In this document: positions 11,451 to 22,420 of the stretch, in pieces
Layout of the letters: every line of letters begins with the position of its first letter
Numbering within the stretch: the stretch's first letter is position 1
Assembly (NCBI GenBank): GCA_015499995.1
Contig: JADNRV010000392.1
Span: 1-39,766, forward strand
DNA from: Flammula alnicola
Lineage: Eukaryota > Basidiomycota > Agaricomycetes > Agaricales > Strophariaceae
Length of the DNA stretch: 39,766 nt
Direction of reading: 5' to 3'
Translations under genes and position numbers: made by a program
The notes under the pieces: generated by a model
Database searches by the model: none
The model's input: only the letters and a program-made list of their open reading frames with translations
Told to the model about the DNA's origin: nothing

Positions 11451-12731
11451 AGGCGCGAGGCTGGAGTGAAGCTCACAGCTCGTCCTGTTATTGTTTCTTC
11501 CTTCCTATGTAGCTCGGACCTTTTTTCCCCCTGCATACCCCTATACCTACAGTCTACGTCCGTTTGTCCGTTTCGTCAGTTCTCTTTTCTCTTTCTATCC
11601 TGCGACGCAGATCCATGAAATAATAATTCGATGATCACAATCGAATCAATAACCAATCTAATCTTGTGATTTTTGTAATTCCTATGTACCTTGTGCTTAC
11701 CTTTTCCTTTTGGCTATTGCTTTATACAGTGTATTTCCTTCTGGAGACGAGTAAATCCTTTGAGAACAATGGACGTCGCGTAACTCGCGCCGCCGGTATG
11801 TGATTTCATTAAGATGTGATAGTGATGTTGTGAAAGAGACGTGATACGCGGTGGAGGTGCGACGGAATCGGGAGCTCTGCATGTGGCGACGGTAAGGGCT
11901 GCAGCCTGCAGGGCAAGGAGGCGATTATAAAGTTCTGCCACACGCGACAGGCCATCTCTTTCTACATGCAAGGCAACGGCGGAGTACAGGGAACCGAGAT
12001 GCGCACATGGAAACAGGAAATAATAACAAGAGAGCACCGACATTCGTGGAAGTGTAAGACAGTGAGGAGTAGATTTCAAAACGTGTCGATGGTTGGTTGG
12101 CATGAACCAAGTGACTCTGGGGCAGGACATGCGAGCGGTGCGAATGGGTGGTGTTAATCCAATCAATTAAAAACGAATGCAAAGACCGAAAAACATTTGG
12201 AGGAGGAGAGTGGGGGGTGGCACAGGTTAGTGACCACTAGTATTAGTAAATAACTACAAGTCCAAGTCCGCTGAGGAAGAACCAGAGGCAAATCAGAGGC
12301 GTTGGCTGGCTGGCTGGCATAAGGAGCAGGGGCGGGAGGGACGTTAAGTGCCCTGGGCTCGTTGCGTGTGGGGGATACGAAGTGTCCGTTTTAGTAACGA
12401 GATTATTAAACATGGAAGGGATGGACGGAGGGATGGAAAGGATGGATGGATGGAGTGTCCGATTCGACGTCGACCGCGAATGATGTTTTTAAGAAATAAG
12501 GATGCGTAAGGGTGTCGTGTCGGTCCGGCTTAAGCCTGAAAGATAACGATAACAAAAGACGAGCGTAAATGAACGTTAAAACTATTAAAAAAGAGCGTGT
12601 TGAGTCAGCTTGAATATCGACAACGCTAATGAGAGAGAGCACCCACAAGTGTCGTAGAAAGAACAAAAAAAGAAAGCAATTAAGAAGTTCGGCATAATAT
12701 AGGTATGTCAGTCCGACTAAGAGACTGAATA
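11451..12731. other. Convergent intergenic region with simple repeats
   Basis: Lies between the 3' ends of the kinase (+) and the hypothetical gene (-). It presumably contains both 3' UTRs. A GGCT tandem (about 12302-12319) and an ATGG-rich microsatellite (about 12411-12454) are present. A hydrophobic minus-strand ORF (12406-12816) overlaps the downstream CDS in another frame and is not supported. Confidence 0.5.
12411..12454. repeat. ATGG-type imperfect microsatellite
   Basis: Repeated GATGG/ATGG units with interruptions, ending in an uninterrupted GGAT run. Typical slippage repeat in a 3' flanking region. Confidence 0.8.
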
Positions 12732-13817
12732 TTAAAATCTGCGTAAAGTATAAGAACCCGAAGAGTGCATCGAGGTCGTGCGCTGATGGGTTCTCCTCGC
12801 CGCCTGGTGGACCCATGGCTTGCGCTCGTACCTGGGCCGTTTCTCGAGCGTAGAGGCAGAGTCATCGTCCATATCGAGGAAGGACTCTGATGGCTTGCGT
12901 TTGAGGCGGATCGTCAGCTTGGGCATATCGTCGTTGTCGCCCTAAGAATTGAGACCAAAGAGTCAATAAAAAAAGAACTGATGAAAGAAAGAGGATGGGC
13001 AATATCGACGTACAGGTGTAACAAGTCCACCAGCCGAGCTAGAGGTCGATCCTGAGCTCAGACCACTCGAGAGATCCGAACCCCAACTGAAGCTGCCGGC
13101 CTCGAGAGGCACATCCAGGCGAGGCGGGTACCTTCCAACGCGGGGGGCGTTGTTGTTAAGATTGGCGTCAAGGACCCCAGCAGGCTGCATGAGAGAGGAA
13201 GAGTCGACTATAGGAGAGTCATCCAGATCCATGCCCTCCTCGTAGTCCGACGAGTAGACGACGTTATCCTCCTCCATCTCCGTTGCAACCTCTTCCCCGG
13301 AAGTGGTCGCCGACCAGCACGACGTGATCTGAGGCTCGACGAGCGAGGACACGGGGGTGTCGATTGCGATGGACACACAAGAGGCGAGCGCATCGTCTTC
13401 CTGCTGGACCTGCGGGCACTGCGGGATATCGCACCTCAACACCGGGCGCGACGCCGAAAGGCGCTTCATCTCGCGCTCCCTACCCACGACGGCCCGGCTC
13501 AGCTGGACGAGTGGCAGTGGCGCGGCAGCAGCAGCGAGTTGAGGGGGGGTCGATGCACGCTCCTCGCGCTCGAGGACGGGCAGAGGGAGGACGCTGATCT
13601 GCTTCTGGTCGAGGTTGCGCGCGGCCTTGATGCTCACGCGGAGGTGGAGGGCGGCGGCGCGTTTGCGCGCGTGGTGCGTCGGGCGGAGGGACATGCGCAC
13701 GGCGGCGGCGAGCTGCGAGTAGCGCTGGTTCGCGCGGCGCAGGACGTACAGGAGGTTGTTCACGTACGGACGGGACATGACTTGCACTTGCGCGGGATGC
13801 TGAGTGGCGGTAGACAT
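12732..13817 (-). CDS. Hypothetical protein with basic N-terminus and acidic centre
   Basis: Two exons, 13817-13014 and 12941-12732, joined by a 72-bp intron (GTACGT...TTAG), give 337 residues in a consistent frame. The conserved-looking head is SRPYVNNLLYVLRRANQRYS, followed by a helical basic stretch (VRMSLRPTHHARKRAAALHL). The middle is low-complexity, with an acidic patch (EMEEDNVVYSSDYEEGMDLD) and a Ser/Gly run. The tail has PKLTIRLKRKPSE and a second basic patch (EKRPRYERK), both of which could act as nuclear signals. I do not recognise a domain. Base composition is GC-rich and codon use looks normal for the window. A regulatory or nuclear role is only a guess from charge pattern. The start at MSTATQ is chosen because the upstream in-frame ATG has a poorer context. 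Confidence 0.65.
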
Positions 13818-14558
13818 GATGGAGGTTGAGATAGAGCTTGGTGGTCGAGAAAGAACAAACAAAAAGGCGAAGCGATAGATTCCGGTCTTGGATTCGTTTG
13901 CGGTCGTCGTACGGTCTGTCGTGGTGAATCGCGGAGTTCGGGATATCTGCCTCGAAGAGAAAGAGAGTACAAGCTTGGAGGGGTATTACTTACACGCGCT
14001 GCGTGTATAAGTACGAGTCCAGAGACAGGAGGAACAAAGAGGGAGAGGGGGTGAGAAAGAAACAAAGGTGAAGGGGTGGCGAGTGAGAGCTGTGAAAAGG
14101 GGGGAAACCAGCAAGCTCGTATCTGGCGGCTCCTCGCAAACGGACGACAAGATTATATGGCCCCGGAAATCTTGGACCCACAAAGGTACTCGAAGTGGAA
14201 ATTCCCCAGTGGAAGACAAAAGAAGACTGATCCATCACGGAACAGAAAGACAACCCTATTGTTGCCAGGCGGAGAAGTGCTCGATGAGGATACATAAAAG
14301 AACAAGGCAGCGGCTCCTTGTACTCTTTTTGTTTTTGTGAAAGAGAGCACCTTTCCTTTCTCAGGAACTCACTTTTGTTTTCCCGCGCACACAATCGATC
14401 AGGCACGTGACTGCGAAAATCACTTTCAAATTCAACTGCAGATGCATCTATGAATCTCAGTCTGATCTCTTTGACTTAAGAAATTCTTCAAGAAAGGCAG
14501 CGCACCTTCAATTTGAAAATCCATTCATAAAGGCGTCAATTGTTCTTCGGTGCAACTA
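13818..14558. other. Divergent intergenic region between hypothetical gene and RPA12
   Basis: About 740 bases of shared upstream sequence. It is purine-rich on the plus strand around 14030-14110. It contains a short kinase-like relic (14136-14220, listed separately). No clear TATA box. Confidence 0.45.
14136..14220 (+). pseudogene. Possible kinase activation-loop relic
   Basis: One frame reads RQDYMAPEILDPQRYSKWKF. DYMAPEILDP matches the conserved APE end of a protein kinase activation segment. Nothing upstream or downstream extends the similarity (no HRD, DFG or C-lobe), so at most this is a tiny fragment. Chance similarity is a real alternative. Confidence 0.2.
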
Positions 14559-15264
14559 ATGTCGGCCTCACGCGCACACAAAGTCGGTCAGCACCCCTAC
14601 TTTTTCGTCGTGTGGAGACTTACCGAAAAGACATGAAAGCACAGGTTCGCTCTTGTTCTGCCCTGACTGCGGGACGCTCCTTTCGCTACCGAGGGACGGG
14701 GAGAAGATCGTGACTTGTGAGCAGTGTGCTTACGAGGAGCCGACGAGCTGTGAGTGAACTGAACTATGAATGAACGTAAACGAGACATTGACAAAGCCAT
14801 TGCGACTTGTGATTCCTTCTCTTGCTTCAACTTGGACGTGGGTTAGCGTATGAGAACGTTATCATCACGACACGATCTGACCCCGAGGCGTTTCCGTCAG
14901 CGCTGAGGCAGAAACGGAAAACGCAGACGAAACAGCACGAGACTGGGGATCAAGGGACTCTGGTGAGTGACTGACTTTGCGATGTTACGTGCACAAGTAG
15001 ACTGACTGCGGTCAACGAACAAAGGTGTCTGAAAAATGCCCCGTATGCGGGCATATGCAGGCTTACTCTAAAGAGATGCAGGTACGTGCAAATCGGACGC
15101 AAAGGAAATGGAGGATGGAAATGACTGTGATTGCAGCTACGGAGTGCAGACGAGGGTTCGACGGTATTCTACACGGTGAGGCGACTTCCTCTTGATTTTG
15201 GTGGTGATGCTGAACTATGCGGCAGTGTGTGTCATGCAAGCATGGATGGCGGGTGAACAACTAG
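14559..15264 (+). CDS. RPA12: RNA polymerase I subunit Rpa12
   Basis: Six exons (14559-14586, 14645-14749, 14847-14962, 15025-15081, 15137-15175, 15226-15264) give 127 residues, close to the 125 of yeast Rpa12. The N-terminal zinc ribbon reads KVGSLLFCPDCGTLLSLPRD then VTCEQCAYEE. The C-terminal TFIIS-like ribbon reads EKCPVCGHMQAYSKEMQ, LRSADEGSTVFYT and CVSCKHGWRVNN, including the Asp-Glu pair of the RSADE hairpin used for RNA cleavage. The protein is a nucleolar Pol I subunit needed for RNA cleavage, proofreading and termination. The first exon is only 28 nt. It is supported because joining at G|GT yields the conserved KVGSLLFCPDCG. Its stop codon lies one base from the stop of the opposing OST5 gene. 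Confidence 0.95.
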
Positions 15265-15265
15265 G

Positions 15266-15611
15266 TTACACGTATACGCCTGCGGAGCAGAAGAGGGCGA
15301 CGACGCCAAAGCCGCCGAGGGTGCTGGCTAGGATGGCGACCAGGGGTTCCCTGAGCGCGAGTTTGTCCTTTGGAAGCCTGGGGGTTGTTGAGTATATAGC
15401 TTTTAAATCTGAGAGGGTACATACGTGGAAAAGTAGAAGGCAAGGGCAAAGGTGGGAAGGAGGAAGAGGGCGGCGAGGAAGGGCAGGAAAGAGGTAGGGA
15501 CGATTGGGGAGAACGCGGGGAGGGAGTAGTGCAGGGCCTGGATGCGGCGTCAGTGGTGTGTGCGGGGCATAGTCCAGGCGAGCTTACCTTTAGGTGTTGG
15601 TAGTCGTCCAT
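15266..15611 (-). CDS. OST5: Oligosaccharyltransferase subunit Ost5/TMEM258
   Basis: Three exons (15611-15588, 15537-15425, 15377-15266) encode 82 residues. The protein has a short N-terminus, a first membrane span (FLPFLAALFLLPTFALAFYF), a loop STLPKDKLALREP and a second span ending GGFGVVALFCSAGVYV. The ending GFGV...VGIYV/AGVYV and the two-helix size match Ost5/TMEM258, the small ER membrane subunit that sits with Stt3/Ost1 in the N-glycosylation complex. The gene is convergent with RPA12 with no room between the stop codons, so the transcripts must overlap in their 3' UTRs. It is diverged and short, so the assignment rests on topology plus the C-terminal motif. Confidence 0.8.
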
Positions 15612-15745
15612 GATGTAGCGTGGAGTGTGCATTGTAGAATGACTGCTGACGTACCAGTGAGACAAACACGTGTCATCAACCCATATCAACCTTTTTCTCG
15701 CTTCCAACCTGAACCACAACCACCTCCTCCCATCCATCAACTACA

Positions 15746-16540
15746 ATGTCCGCAGCTCAACGCATCCAGCAGCACCCAATCTTCATCCAGGCCCATAATA
15801 AGGCCCTCTACTACAACAGCCAGCTCGACAAGGAGGTATGTTTTCACCTGCTCTCGTGCCACGGCAACCAACAACTGACAACGCACACAGCTGACAAAGT
15901 ACCCAGTACTCAGCAACCTCGAGCAGCGCACAGGTATTCCAAAGACCTACGCCGTCCTCGGCGGTCTCCTCGTCATTGTCTTCCTCCACACTTTCAACGC
16001 CCTCGCTGCACCCATCTCAAACCTTGTCGGCTGGGGTCTTCCCGCCTATCTCTCCTTCAAGGCTATCGAGTCGCCCTCGCCCCATGATGATGTCCAGTGG
16101 CTCACATATTGGGTTGTCTTTGGATTCTTCAACTTCCTAGAATCCTTCGCCCTCCGCCTCGTGCTCTACTATGTCCCATGGTACTTTGCCTTCAAGTCGC
16201 TGTTCATTATCTGGCTCCAACTCCCAGCTTTCCGCGTATGTCTTTCTCTTCTTTTCTGTCACTTTCTGTCCATTTTCTCTTCATTTTCTTCAACTACTTT
16301 GAGAGAAGAAAAACGACGTCTTTTCTTCTGCTCGCGTGCCACGTCGCCTTTATCAGCTCTTTTTCGTCGCTTTGGCGATTGCATCATCACACCGCTAACC
16401 CCTATCTCCGTTTGCTCTCACAGGGTGCCCAAGTCGCGTACTTCAATGTCATCAAGCCCGTCCTCACCAACGTAAGCTCCCAAACTCGGGTCGCCGCTCC
16501 AGCGACGACAAGTCCCGAGCCCGCCACTCATGCCGAGTAA
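15746..16540 (+). CDS. YOP1: REEP/Yop1 (TB2/DP1/HVA22) ER membrane-shaping protein
   Basis: Exons 15746-15835, 15891-16235 and 16424-16540 give 183 residues, near the 180 of yeast Yop1. The order is typical: N-terminal amphipathic head (QQHPIFIQAHNKALYYNSQL), LTKYPVLSNLEQRTGIPKTY, a first hairpin (AVLGGLLVIVFLHTFNALAA), SNLVGWGLPAYLSFKAIESP, DDVQWLTYWVVFGFFNFLES, then YYVPWYFAFKSLFIIWLQLP and the tail GAQVAYFNVIKPVL. Yop1 forms wedge-shaped hairpins that curve tubular ER with reticulons and interacts with Sey1 and Yip1. The second intron is 188 bp and pyrimidine-rich, long for this window. The ATG lies 135 bp from the divergent OST5 start, so the two likely share a bidirectional promoter. Confidence 0.94.
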
Positions 16541-17306
16541 ATGTCTCCAGCAGAGACGTTTACATCCGTCGTCGTGATCACGAATGTCACGACCGTTCAT
16601 TCTTTTCCCTCTCTTGGTCCTCGAAGGTCTCTACAACATATTATGCCTATCCCATATCCACCGCCTTCAAAACAAGGCAGCGAGTCGTCACGTCTTGTAA
16701 CTTGTTATCCTTACCTCCTAGAATGAACGATTTTTTCTCCCTTCTCTCGCTAAGTACCGCCTACTCTACAATCCCGTGCTTGCCTTTCGTTCGCTTTTCT
16801 ACTTCGTAGCTCGCCGGTTTGTTTCCTTGATGTTGATGTACTACTTTTATTTGACCATCGACTGACCGGTCACTCTGCCCATGTTACTCACGAGACACGA
16901 ATAGGAAATGAATTGTTTGCAATGCGTATTTCTTTCTTTTTGTCCCCTGCCATGCCCTGACGTGTGCGTATGTGGATTTTTTTCGCACGCACGGATGTGT
17001 CGGGGCTGCTCCCGTGGGGATTTGTTGGCGTTTAGCCGGCGTCGCCAAGTGCGACCGGTGGTCTGGAATCTGGATTGGTCTTGTCCGAGAGCTTCAGCCT
17101 GCTTCGAGCCTTCACGCTGAATCGAATGACGTCCGACCTGCCTGACGTCGAGTTTCTACTAAAAAAACTCTGTCCTTGAACGTATTCGATGTCGACGCGT
17201 CTAGCTCAAATCTAGGTGTGCTCGCGTTATAACAGCCGTTGGCGTCGACCCAGGTTCATCTCGATCATGATAAAGTTCACACCGTGTACTTGGATGCGGT
17301 GTCTCC

Positions 17307-17395
17307 ACGTAAATTAGCGAGCGCTTATAATATTAGGTGCTTGTAGTGGCGCGCTTTGGCTGGGCTGAAATTCGTGGTGGGCTTTAGGTTGGCCA
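17307..17395 (+). repeat. Degenerate direct repeat, copy 1
   Basis: Shares ordered blocks with 17803-17932: a GTCTC-n-CGTAAATTAGC block, TAATATTAGG, GGCTGAAATTC and a terminal GGnnnnCCAG. The copies differ by several indels. Likely an old element or relic duplication. Confidence 0.5.
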
Positions 17396-17802
17396 GACTC
17401 GCGTATGAAGGCGTCTCGAGCGATCACGCTCGGTCTCTTCAGCTTTAACATCCTGTAGCCCCATTGAAGAACCATGAATAAGTGGAGTCGTACGTTATCA
17501 TAACTGAGTACGGAAGGGTACGAAACAAACATACAAAATTCTTTCAGCCCCAGACATTTCAAATCTAGCAGTGGCACACGGCCGACGGACGATAGTTTAT
17601 TTAATATGGTAAAGGAGTTCTTCAGCAGTCATCAAGTCATCAACGCCATAGCGCTAGAGTCATCTTTGTTGCCCAACTTCGAGAAAAGGTCGAACAACCG
17701 CGTTAACAGTTTAACGGTCAGGCGCCGGTGGTGCCCTGCCTTCCGGTTCAAGGCTAGAAGAAGTTGCGGACGTCGTACATGTCGTAGAAACGATAGTTGG
17801 GT

Positions 17803-17932
17803 TGTCTCTCATCGTAAATTAGCTTGCGAGTGCTAATTTGGCGCTAATATTAGGCGAATAGGCTTGGGGGGGGGGGTGTTTTATTAAGCAAGGCTGAAAT
17901 TCTTAGTGAATTTTACATAGGATGACCAGCTT
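17803..17932 (+). repeat. Degenerate direct repeat, copy 2, with 11-base G run
   Basis: Counterpart of 17307-17395. The G run at 17866-17876 sits between the TAATATTAGG and GGCTGAAATTC blocks. Low similarity, so the relationship is by eye only. Confidence 0.5.
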
Positions 17933-18221
17933 TAAAGTGTATATGCTATATGTACGTCGAAGGATGATGAGAAAATATGCGTAAGCGCTTGACTGAATGT
18001 TATCGGGTTGAAGGGAGGTAAGGTGACTGACTCTGAAGTGCGTCTCGAACAGTTCATGATAAAGTCATAGTAAATTCGTAACTATTACATATACAGGAAA
18101 ATAAATTCGACGTTTAACTCATAAGATGTTCGTACAGTACATGTACATATAAAGCGATTAAAAGCAATTCCAACCAACTAACACGATAAATTTCATTCAT
18201 TCAAGAATCAAGTCGTAAATC

Positions 18222-20418
18222 TTAAGCCTTCTGTTCTTCAGCAACACGCCGACGGCGACGGTCAGCGGTGACCAGTTCGCTAGTATCGAGGACACGTCCA
18301 GAGTCGTCCATGCGTATCCTGATAAAGGATATATATAATCAGCATGACTGAGAACATGGCAAGGGAAACGTATACGCACAGCGCTTCATCCACCAACTCG
18401 GTATGATCTTTGACGCGCAGGTAGAGCATGGGCAGCGCGAAGATGAGTCCGGCGACCAGGAGAACCCAAGTAGAGATGAACATGTTCATAAATCTATACG
18501 TGTTTCTCAGCACCCGAAGGCTGATACAAATAAGTAGGATGACGTGACTTACGGCGTCTGCACAGCATCTGCCCTCCAAGCGCCCGCGGCTCCTGCGCTC
18601 TGAATGGATTTATCTAGCAAGGGGAAAGGGACAGTCGAATTTCAGTACTTATCCAAGAAAATATACAGGAAGAAATAAACAAAAATGCTTACAGAATCCA
18701 GCAAAGTACGCGAGCTTGGCGGGGTCGTTCGACATGGCGCCGATGATCCAGTATGCCGTGGTCTGCCACATCGCGTCGAGGAGGCCGCAGAATATGTATA
18801 GCATGATGCGGCCGGCATATCCATGGCTAAATATATCGTACTTGTTAGGCGAGTCGGGTGGGAGGGATGCGCGCGTGTATTGTCTATTGCATCAATGGTA
18901 AATTTATTTTGGGTCATGGATAGCGGGACTTGAGCTTGGGCGTACCTTTGATAGAAGAAAGCCCAAGTGTGCACGATGAATATCATGCAGAGAAGAACGG
19001 CCCAGGCGGAGAAGGCACGGATGCGACGGGAGATGTATTTCTGGTCGAGCAGGAAACCAATCGAGATGGAGCCAACGATTTGCGCCAGCCAATACACGAG
19101 GTTGTTCAGCGACCGAGCGCGGATGTTGAACAAGGCCTGGTTGTATTCGTTAAATTCTGTTGGAAAAAAATCAATGACAACTCAGCCACGCAGATAAAGT
19201 ATCAATAGAAAAGCACTCACGCCAAGTGTAGAACCAGTTCGACGCGAAAAACATGGGGAAGAGGAGGATGACCATGGGGTCGGTTTTCAGCGTCACCCAC
19301 AGTCCGTAAATCTCGATTTTCCAGGATGGATGGCGTGGAGTGGTCACTTTGGTGCCGTCGGTACGGATCATTTTCTCTGGGTCGGCCATGAAGATAGGGA
19401 TCGTGACGCCGATGAGGGTAAGGACGAGGAAGCCGATCTAGGCGGGGTTCAAACTTAGCATGAGGATGCGGACTCGAATGGATGAGAGGGGGCATGTTGC
19501 ATACATATGTTCCGTTTCCAACTTCGAGATGGGACTCGCGTTTAAGCAACATCATTCATGAATATTGGCAACATAACCTACCAGCGTTAGCCTAAAGGAT
19601 TGCAAGAAAGATACAATATCAGCAAACACATGCTATTTAAAATGCTAAATGCGCACCGTCGAATGGAAGTTCTGTCCGAGGGATACGGATGCCCCGACAA
19701 CGGCACCCAAGTTAAAAATACCCCAGAAGATACCAATAAATTTACCCTTCTCGTCCTCTGTCGCATACGACAACATCATGGATCCTTGCGCTGTCCACAA
19801 GAGACCGGCGCAGATTCCGAGAATGGCACCCGAAGCGACGACGAAGGCGCCTGCATGCGGGTGGATGTTCATCGCACTGAAAATTTATTATTCAGTTTCT
19901 GGATTGCATTGACGCGAGGGTGGATGGGAGGTCGAGGATCACGTACAGGTAGGCGCCGATGTATAGAGAGTATCCCGTCGTCCCGAGTAGTAGAGTCAGA
20001 CGTGACCCGAGCTTGTTGTGGATTGAACTGGAAAGTGTGCACAATTAGCACAAGAAACCCTCTGGAGGATGTGTAAAAGTACCCTGAGAAAAATGCGCCT
20101 GCTGCGAAGGTGGCGTAGAGGGCAGAATTAGCATTTGCACTGGTCGTCGGATCTACTTGTCCTCCTCCACCTAGCCCCGTGAGGGCGTTGAAAAGTCCTA
20201 GTGGAGAGTATCAGCAAGAATTCCTCTGCCATGAATATTGGGAATGGCATACCTGGACACATGAAGCACACGAATCCCAACATAACTACTTGGGTAACGG
20301 GGTTGTAATAGAATCCTTTGAGCCCTTTCGGACGCTCGAAGATGGCCAGTCGTTGAGAGCCATTGTCGCTTTCTGTGCCAGAGTTGTAATCAGAGCCTTT
20401 CTCCGCAATATCAGTCAT
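18222..20418 (-). CDS. UNC93-like MFS transporter, paralogue A
   Basis: Twelve exons (20418-20253, 20197-20083, 20027-19947, 19876-19657, 19591-19582, 19521-19505, 19437-19221, 19156-18946, 18883-18693, 18613-18553, 18493-18380, 18318-18222) give 499 residues. After a hydrophilic head (EKGSDYNSGTESDNGSQRLA) come about 11-12 membrane spans with family landmarks: PVTQVVMLGFVCFMCPG, LLLGTTGYSLYIGAYLAMN, AGLLWTAQGSMMLSYATEDE, KGKFIGIFWGIFNLGAVVGA, FMADPEKMIRTDGTKV, FNIRARSLNNLVYWLAQIVG and LDAMWQTTAYWI. This matches the UNC-93/DUF895 branch of the major facilitator superfamily, common in fungi and largely without known substrates. It lies head-to-head with a close paralogue at 23158-25295 that shares every intron position. 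Exons of 10 and 17 nt lie mid-gene. Confidence 0.93.
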
Positions 20419-20514
20419 GTTATATTTTGCTTAAACCAAGGAGAAGGGCAGAGGGGGCAGAGAATAGTGTAAGGGGAAGGACCACGCGGGCGAAAACCTC
20501 GAGGCTAATGCTGT

Positions 20515-20520
20515 CTTATA
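20515..20520 (-). promoter_or_regulatory. TATA-like element of UNC93 paralogue A
   Basis: TATAAG on the minus strand, about 100 bases before the start codon at 20418. A pyrimidine-rich leader follows. Spacing resembles that of paralogue B. Confidence 0.35.
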
Positions 20521-21675
20521 GGACTCAGCAGAAGCATTATTTTTAGAGAGAAGCCATTTAACTTTCTGATATCAAGGATCATTGACATTTGAGGAAATAC
20601 TGCGAGCTAACGACTCTGTCGGATATGCATGGTCGGAAAACGGCGCGGCCATTGGAACTGGGCTACGTTGGCATTGCTTTGTGATGGAGAATGTCCTAGG
20701 CTTCCGGAGATATTTGTGTATTTTTGGCACAGGCCGGTTGAAGAGTAGGAAAATTCCCATCGTCTGGAGTCTGGAGAAGAAGTTGGTCTAAAAATATTGT
20801 GATGGAGATTGATTGACTCGGACAATTGCAAGATAGCATGATCTTTGAACAAAATGGTAATGTAAGTTGTGGAAGAGCTTGAAAGAGGCAAGACTCGTAC
20901 TGGACACATGGGATCATCCAGAAAGGAGCCTTCAATCTCTCCAATTGCCCAATATCGCATGTACATACCTTGCGTTTATAAAGGCGTTTTCTATTTATCG
21001 GCCCACGATTAACGGAGCAACGTATATCCTGACCAAAATCACAACGTTTCGAGGATTGAAAGGGTCTGGACGATCTATTGAGGCGAGGCCCCGAAGAATC
21101 CGGAAACAGTAACAAGGTAGTCGTCGAGAAAATTCGAGGAGCACAGACGACCGGCGAGCTAACATTGCATGCTGATGCTAAGGTCACAGTTGTGTAGGGT
21201 CGGAAGGTATGAAAAGTCGAGAACATATTTTGGAGTCGATAATAGGCTCGAGTCTGCCAGCACATGGACAAGCGACTAGATACGAGCTACAAACGAGCGG
21301 CAGATGTTTATTGAGGACATTTTCACAATGGAGAGGATAATGCGATAGAAATCTTCCTCTGTAAGTTAGGGACGATATGTGAACTATGAACGATAAGTCG
21401 AATAAGTTGGGCATCGACGTAAAGATAGATTGGCTTACCTGAGGCCTGATGCATGATGTATGCCGTCGATAGCATATCCATGTGCGGCTTTCAGACGGAG
21501 CTCTTACCTCCTTACTACGTAAGTACATGGATCTGGGTGAACACGAGAGCCATCGTGTGATCACAGAGCATGCATCAATGCATCGACGAAGATATGCCGA
21601 AGTAACTCCGGTCACTCTTATTCGTCCAGCGACATCTCAACGAGATTGCATACATAGAAAGCTAGAATGATAGAG

Positions 21676-21709
21676 GTTCATTGTGATTCAAATTTGAATC
21701 ACAATGAAC
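21676..21709. repeat. Perfect 34-bp palindrome
   Basis: Two 17-base half-sites with no central spacer and no mismatch, centred on AAATTT. It could be a binding site for a dimeric regulator, a cruciform former, or a remnant of an inverted duplication. It lies between two divergent paralogues. Confidence 0.9.
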
Positions 21710-22420
21710 ATTTTCGGAACTGAGTGCTTTCATACCCCATAAATCGAGCTGAGGAGGAGGAGGCTGGAGGAGTTGCACGTTGGGTGCACATGAGCCGGGG
21801 CGAGGGAGATAATATTAAGAAGGCTGTTGGTTCAACTTGGCGTGGTAACGAGTCGTCTACTCGAGTGCGATCCATGTTGTGTAAGACCAAAACACCCTCG
21901 AGGGAATTTCTGCTGGCAGTCGAAAACTTTGGCCGGAAGCGCAAAGAATCATGCATGAAGTGAAGGTGCCATATTATTATCGGTCCGCACTGCTGCCTGT
22001 CCTAAAATCGACGTCAAGGCTCGGGTTGGAAGGTTGAGTCTTTTTTAAACGGACATAAGCAGATATGATTTCGATACAACTTCGGAGTCTTCCCATGACT
22101 CACTTTATCCAGGAAACCCTACCGGGACCACATGCTTGCCCACTCGATAACTTCAATCGATAAGTAACGCGTCAAGACCAACTTCTTCAGATTCTGATGC
22201 ATTTCAGTGGCACATGCCGAAAGAAGCTCAATCTACCATGGCGGCGTTCTTTCGCCTGAAAAGTGAGGGTTGTCTAAGCGGATTGAGGTCAAGACTGTCG
22301 GGAAGGGTCAGGATGTGACAAGTTGGTTTGATGGTTCGGTGCTTTAATGCTTTGTTGTGAGGCAGAAAAAAAACAACTGTCCAAACACCATCACATTCTA
22401 TCTGCAATTTCATCGACACG

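Larger units (their letters stand above)
16541..18221. other. Intergenic region with degenerate repeats
   Basis: 1.7 kb with no supported gene. The first few hundred bases are a plausible YOP1 3' UTR (T-rich). A degenerate direct repeat pair (about 17307-17395 and 17803-17932) and an 11-base G run lie in the middle. All ORFs are under 90 codons and lack motifs. Confidence 0.55.

Noticed and set aside
12406..12816. Hydrophobic 136-codon minus-strand ORF
   Set aside because: It starts inside the coding exon of the hypothetical gene in another frame and runs into microsatellite sequence. Likely 3' UTR.
13539..13829. 96-codon plus-strand ORF opposite the hypothetical gene
   Set aside because: Antisense shadow of a GC-rich coding exon.
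17700..17780. tRNA-like GGTTCAAGG (B-box-like) stretch
   Set aside because: No matching A box, no acceptor stem and no cloverleaf could be drawn.
20696..21271. 191-codon minus-strand ORF in the UNC93 spacer
   Set aside because: No motif, no splice continuation and random-looking composition. An open frame of this size can occur by chance in 40 kb.
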